Shown here piece by piece: positions 7,340 to 10,207 of a stretch of 10,207 nt of DNA (the first letter of the stretch is position 1; each line of letters opens with the position of its first letter). The notes beneath the pieces were generated by a model. The model had not been told where the DNA came from, did no database searches, and was given only the letters and a program-made list of their open reading frames with translations. The stretch spans positions 1 to 10,207 of the forward strand of contig NZ_FQVM01000042.1 of NCBI RefSeq assembly GCF_900129365.1, written 5' to 3'. Origin of the DNA: Clostridium fallax (GTDB taxonomy: Bacteria > Bacillota > Clostridia > Clostridiales > Clostridiaceae). The position numbers were made by a program, and so were the translations under genes.

Positions 7340-8719
7340 TTATATCTTTACATTTTGAATTAAATATTTAAATTTTCCTGCTTTAGTTCTTTCTATAACC
7401 TTTTCACTTCTATTTATTTTTATATCAATATTTGAAAACATATTTAAAAATATCTCTTTTATATTATTTATTTCTTCTTCATTTAGATTATATTTGGTTT
7501 CAATATTTAAAATAACATTGCCAGGTTCATTTTGAACATATTGATAGGCCATAATTTTATCCTTTACTACAGCTAAAGGAAAATGAGACCGAGTAAATGT
7601 AATTTTATCGCCAAATTTATTAACAAAAAACTCTTGTTTTCTACCTTCTATCCTTTTTATAAGTTTATAGTTTCTACCACAACTACAAGTTCCGTTTGTA
7701 TTTACTGCCATATCCTCAGTTTTATATCTTATAAAAGGCATAGCATAATTATTAAATCCTGTTGCTACAATCTCTACAATTTCATCTTCTTTTAAATTTT
7801 CATTATTATCCTCATTAATCAATTCTGTATATCCATATTGTGGAAATATATGGTAGTAATTATTAATTTCACATTCTCCTGCTAAGCAGCATCTTTCACT
7901 ATGTCCATAAAAACTATAAACTCTACAGTTAAAAGTATTCTCAATATATTCTCTTTGTCCTTGATAAAGATTTTCTGATACACATAAAATAGCTTTTAAA
8001 TTTTTATTTTTTATAAAAATTTTATGATTATTCATATATTTTGATAATGTTACTATTGAAGATGGATAACAATGTATAAAATCTGGTTTAAAGTTATCTA
8101 TTAAATTTACGTAATCTTTAAAATTATCTTCTCTTAGTTTAAATGACGAAAGTATCAATTTATTCCCTAAAAATTCATAATAATTTTTAGGAGGAATATG
8201 TCCCATTAAAACAACCATTTTGTTTTTTTTATTTATATCATATCCAACGCGGCTCCATTGACTTGCTATAAAAGCATCCTCTCTAATATTAATATTTTTA
8301 TTCATACAAAATTCTAAAGGCAACCCTGTTGAACCTCCTGTAGTACAATAAAGCCTTTCTTTTTCTTTATAGTTTGTAGCTATTAAATCTTTTAAATTCT
8401 TTCTTATAATGTTTTTTGTTAAGTATGGAATCTTTTTTAAATCACTAAAATCTTTAATATCATTAGGTGTTAAACCTCTTTCTTCGAATATTCTTTTATA
8501 ATAGGGAACATTATTATATCCATGATTTATTATTTTCTTTAATTCACTTAGCTGATATTCCTCTAATTTTTCTCTACTCCAAAACTGAGATTCTTCCAGA
8601 AAATTATATAAATCTGTAAAAGATCTTCCATACTTAATATTATCAGGCAAATTATTATAGATAGATTTTAAAGGTTTTCTAATAAAATAAGGTGATTTTC
8701 TTAAAAGATCTTTAATCAA
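7340..8719 (-). CDS. PaaK/CapK-like adenylate-forming ligase (phenylacetate-CoA ligase family)
   Basis: Enzymes of this family activate a carboxylic acid as acyl-AMP and usually pass it to CoA. In polysaccharide loci (CapK-like members) they are assumed to supply an acyl group for sugar modification. Motifs in order: NVPYYKRIFEERGL (70-83), the ATP-binding loop TTGGSTGLPLEF (126-137), FYGHSERCCLAGECE (270-284) with the A5-type YG-x-S/T-E, RYKTEDM (331-337) as counterpart of the YRTGD motif, the hinge IEGRKQEFF (357-365), and the C-terminal lysine region RTKAGKFKYLI (444-454; K449 is the likely catalytic lysine). Length 459 aa is normal. Cysteines C278, C283, C345 and C347 could form a structural metal site (inference). 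Start is TTG (8717-8719) with AAGGAGG 10 nt upstream; ATA at 8720-8722, spacer 7, is an alternative. The GNAT protein three genes downstream is a plausible user of the activated acyl group. Confidence 0.88.
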   Translation of the reverse strand: MIKDLLRKSPYFIRKPLKSIYNNLPDNIKYGRSFTDLYNFLEESQFWSREKLEEYQLSELKKIINHGYNNVPYYKRIFEERGLTPNDIKDFSDLKKIPYLTKNIIRKNLKDLIATNYKEKERLYCTTGGSTGLPLEFCMNKNINIREDAFIASQWSRVGYDINKKNKMVVLMGHIPPKNYYEFLGNKLILSSFKLREDNFKDYVNLIDNFKPDFIHCYPSSIVTLSKYMNNHKIFIKNKNLKAILCVSENLYQGQREYIENTFNCRVYSFYGHSERCCLAGECEINNYYHIFPQYGYTELINEDNNENLKEDEIVEIVATGFNNYAMPFIRYKTEDMAVNTNGTCSCGRNYKLIKRIEGRKQEFFVNKFGDKITFTRSHFPLAVVKDKIMAYQYVQNEPGNVILNIETKYNLNEEEINNIKEIFLNMFSNIDIKINRSEKVIERTKAGKFKYLIQNVKI

Positions 8720-8729
8720 TATATTTTAA

Positions 8730-8736
8730 CCTCCTT
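8730..8736 (-). promoter_or_regulatory. Ribosome binding site of the PaaK/CapK-like gene
   Basis: AAGGAGG lies in the 44-bp gap after the polymerase gene. The frame is closed by a TAA at 8726-8728, so only ATA (8720-8722) and TTG (8717-8719) can serve as the start near this site. TTG is preferred as the recognised start codon although its 10-nt spacer is long. Confidence 0.75.
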
Positions 8737-8763
8737 ATCTTTTATAAAACTAATAATTAATGC

Positions 8764-10161
8764 TTATTTTAAACTATATATTTTCTTATTTATTAATTGG
8801 AAAATTAATTGATAAAATAGATAGTTGCTAAAGAGCCAAAATAATTCTTCAGTTAATCCTAAAAAACTAGTTCTTGAAAAATTAAACATTACGGAAAATA
8901 TAATACAATAGTAAACTATATATTTATTATTTAAAAATTTCTTATATATAATATTAAATAATCCTCCAATAATAATACCCATCAATATACATCCTACATA
9001 ACTAAAATTACTATATGCCTCTATAGAAGGAGAATATCCTAAGCCACCTCCCATTTGAAACATACCAGGATATATTGATTTTAGAATCTTATCAGCTTCT
9101 AAATCTTCTTTGTCATATTGAAACCATGTCCATAATGTTTTATTTAAAATTGGTATTGGTCTAATAAAAGCCTCAAAATAGGATTTTCCATACAAAAAAT
9201 TTTTTAAGTACTTAGAATTACTTAAGTTAACCAAGTAAACTAATCCAAATTCATTTGAATATTTATCATATTCATCTTTATGTTCATTTCTTTTAAGTTC
9301 CATCATTTGAGAAATTCCATTTTTATATCCATACTGAAAATAATTTTTATAATATTGGTAAACAAAAAATAAACTTCCAATTACAATCAAGATTAAACAT
9401 ATATTTCTTAGTTGTTTTTTTAAAGTTATGATATTTACCTTCTCCTTTATCACCTTTAAATAAAAACAAATCATCATTAAAATTACTATTAATAACTCTC
9501 TTCTTCTTATATCTATAAAAAGCATAAAGAAAATATATAAAGAAAATATAACTATAAATACACTTTTTATAGTTTTCTTCTTACTTCTTATAGAACAAAT
9601 ATACATCTGAAAAAGAGAGATTAATACTAAATACGAATTAGTAAAAATTCTTAATATACTATTTATTACTCCTAAACTCTCCCTTACATCTTCAAATAAG
9701 ACAGAATATCTAAACCATCTTCCATATTCTAATGCCCCTATTCCTAATTTAAAATAAGGATATATATACCATAAAAAAGATACTATAAATAAACTTAACC
9801 AATATATAAACTTTCTATTATAATACTTACTTTTATTAGAAACAGTATTTTTAGTTATAAAATTATTAACATTATTTATACCTTTTTTTGCAAAAATTAA
9901 AGAAAGTAAAAGGCCTAACATAAATAATATTGAAATAAATAAAGATTTATTTAAGTCTTCTTTTGAAAAAATATATCCTAATTGTTGAAATTGATTATCC
10001 ACTTTAGGGTATAAAAGTAATGAAGATTTATCTAAACAAAATAAAATAGGAGTGTATAAATTATATAATAAGTATCCTGTTATTAGTGGAAATCTTATAT
10101 CTGTAAATAAAAAATCTGTTTTCTTATTTAATATATTTAAATAAGAAAAAAGATTTTTTAT
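8764..10161 (-). CDS. Wzy-type polysaccharide repeat-unit polymerase, 5' end damaged or not canonical
   Basis: A polytopic membrane protein (about 10 hydrophobic segments) that would polymerise flipped repeat units on the outer face of the membrane. Counting from the GTG at 10000-10002, the family block GGGLGYSPSIEAYSNFSYVG (318-337) before a membrane helix matches the Wzy/O-antigen polymerase G-x-x-x-S-x-x-E-x-Y pattern. DIRRREL (164-170) and YGKSYFEAFIRPIPI (271-285) also fit. The GTG has no ribosome site, and the open frame continues 53 codons upstream with clearly protein-like sequence (FTDIRFPLITGYLLYNLYTP, a likely first membrane helix) up to a TAA at 10162-10164. No ATG, GTG or TTG occurs in those 53 codons. 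The first codons come from the inverted arm of a palindrome. The gene is therefore either 5'-rearranged (possibly inactive) or starts at a non-standard codon. Confidence 0.82.
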   Translation of the reverse strand: MKNLFSYLNILNKKTDFLFTDIRFPLITGYLLYNLYTPILFCLDKSSLLLYPKVDNQFQQLGYIFSKEDLNKSLFISILFMLGLLLSLIFAKKGINNVNNFITKNTVSNKSKYYNRKFIYWLSLFIVSFLWYIYPYFKLGIGALEYGRWFRYSVLFEDVRESLGVINSILRIFTNSYLVLISLFQMYICSIRSKKKTIKSVFIVIFSLYIFFMLFIDIRRRELLIVILMMICFYLKVIKEKVNIITLKKQLRNICLILIVIGSLFFVYQYYKNYFQYGYKNGISQMMELKRNEHKDEYDKYSNEFGLVYLVNLSNSKYLKNFLYGKSYFEAFIRPIPILNKTLWTWFQYDKEDLEADKILKSIYPGMFQMGGGLGYSPSIEAYSNFSYVGCILMGIIIGGLFNIIYKKFLNNKYIVYYCIIFSVMFNFSRTSFLGLTEELFWLFSNYLFYQLIFQLINKKIYSLK

Positions 10162-10207
10162 TTACAGTTATAAGATTTCAACTAATATTAAATGATAAGT
10201 AAGTATT
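10003..10207. other. Right-edge region: polymerase 5' coding sequence running into a palindrome, no start codon or promoter seen
   Basis: On the minus strand this stretch has no ATG or GTG in any frame. The two TTGs (10037-10039 and 10179-10181) are out of the polymerase frame or stop quickly; the second meets TAA after seven codons. No AGGAGG-like ribosome site occurs. About 127 bp (10003-10129) still reads as polymerase coding sequence. The plus strand encodes nothing convincing. Confidence 0.65.
10082..10186. repeat. Long near-perfect palindrome (50-bp inverted repeat, 5-bp centre)
   Basis: The left arm 10082-10131 pairs with the right arm 10137-10186 around the centre TATAT (10132-10136), with 47 of 50 positions complementary. 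Mismatched pairs are 10088/10180, 10100/10168 and 10118/10150. The left arm, read on the minus strand, is the polymerase coding sequence for LNKKTDFLFTDIRFPLI. The right arm, read on the plus strand in the matching frame, gives LNKKKDFLFTVIRFQLI and then diverges, with a stop at 10200-10202. It is thus a head-to-head inverted partial copy of the polymerase 5' end. An mRNA crossing it would fold into a stem of about 50 bp. Confidence 0.93.

Noticed and set aside
10082..10186. The long palindrome as a simple rho-independent terminator of an upstream gene.
   Set aside because: It is far longer than a terminator stem, is AT-rich, is made of polymerase coding sequence, and has no U-run placed after the stem.
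1..10207. Search for CRISPR arrays, insertion sequences, tRNA/rRNA genes and riboswitches.
   Set aside because: No regularly spaced direct repeats, transposase-like sequence, GC-rich RNA-like blocks or known riboswitch cores were seen by eye.

Overview
The window is a very AT-rich stretch with every gene on the minus strand. AGA and ATA are frequent codons, stops are mostly TAA, and ribosome sites are strong (AAGGAGG, AAAGGGG, AGGAGG). This suggests a low-GC Firmicute, most likely Clostridium or a close relative. That assignment is an inference from composition and protein style; there is no rRNA or tRNA to fix the species.

In transcription order (right to left) the window holds: a Wzy-type polysaccharide polymerase (8764-10161, with no usable start codon); a PaaK/CapK-like adenylate-forming ligase (7340-8719); a family-4-type glycosyltransferase (6253-7329); a Wzx flippase (4767-6230); a CelD-like GNAT acyltransferase (3662-4744); a NodB-fold polysaccharide deacetylase (2442-3650); a heparinase II/III-family lyase (127-2286); and the first 37 codons of a VanZ-like membrane protein (running off the left edge). 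Gaps are 10-44 bp except for about 155 bp ahead of the lyase gene. The genes probably form one operon whose promoter lies beyond the right edge.

Together this looks like the middle or end of a Wzx/Wzy-dependent capsule or exopolysaccharide locus. The glycosyltransferase helps build a lipid-linked repeat unit, Wzx flips it and Wzy polymerises it. The ligase and GNAT protein look like an acyl-activation and acyl-transfer pair for decorating the sugar. The deacetylase and lyase could trim or edit the product. Only one glycosyltransferase is present, and no initiating sugar-phosphate transferase or chain-length regulator is seen, so much of the locus lies outside the window.

The most unusual DNA is at the right edge. 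A near-perfect palindrome (50-bp arms, 47 matches, 5-bp centre; 10082-10186) is made from the polymerase's own 5' coding sequence facing an inverted copy of itself, and the polymerase frame has no canonical start. Other points of interest are an EF-hand-like calcium loop inside the deacetylase catalytic domain, and a glycosyltransferase whose only canonical start codon is buried in its ribosome site.
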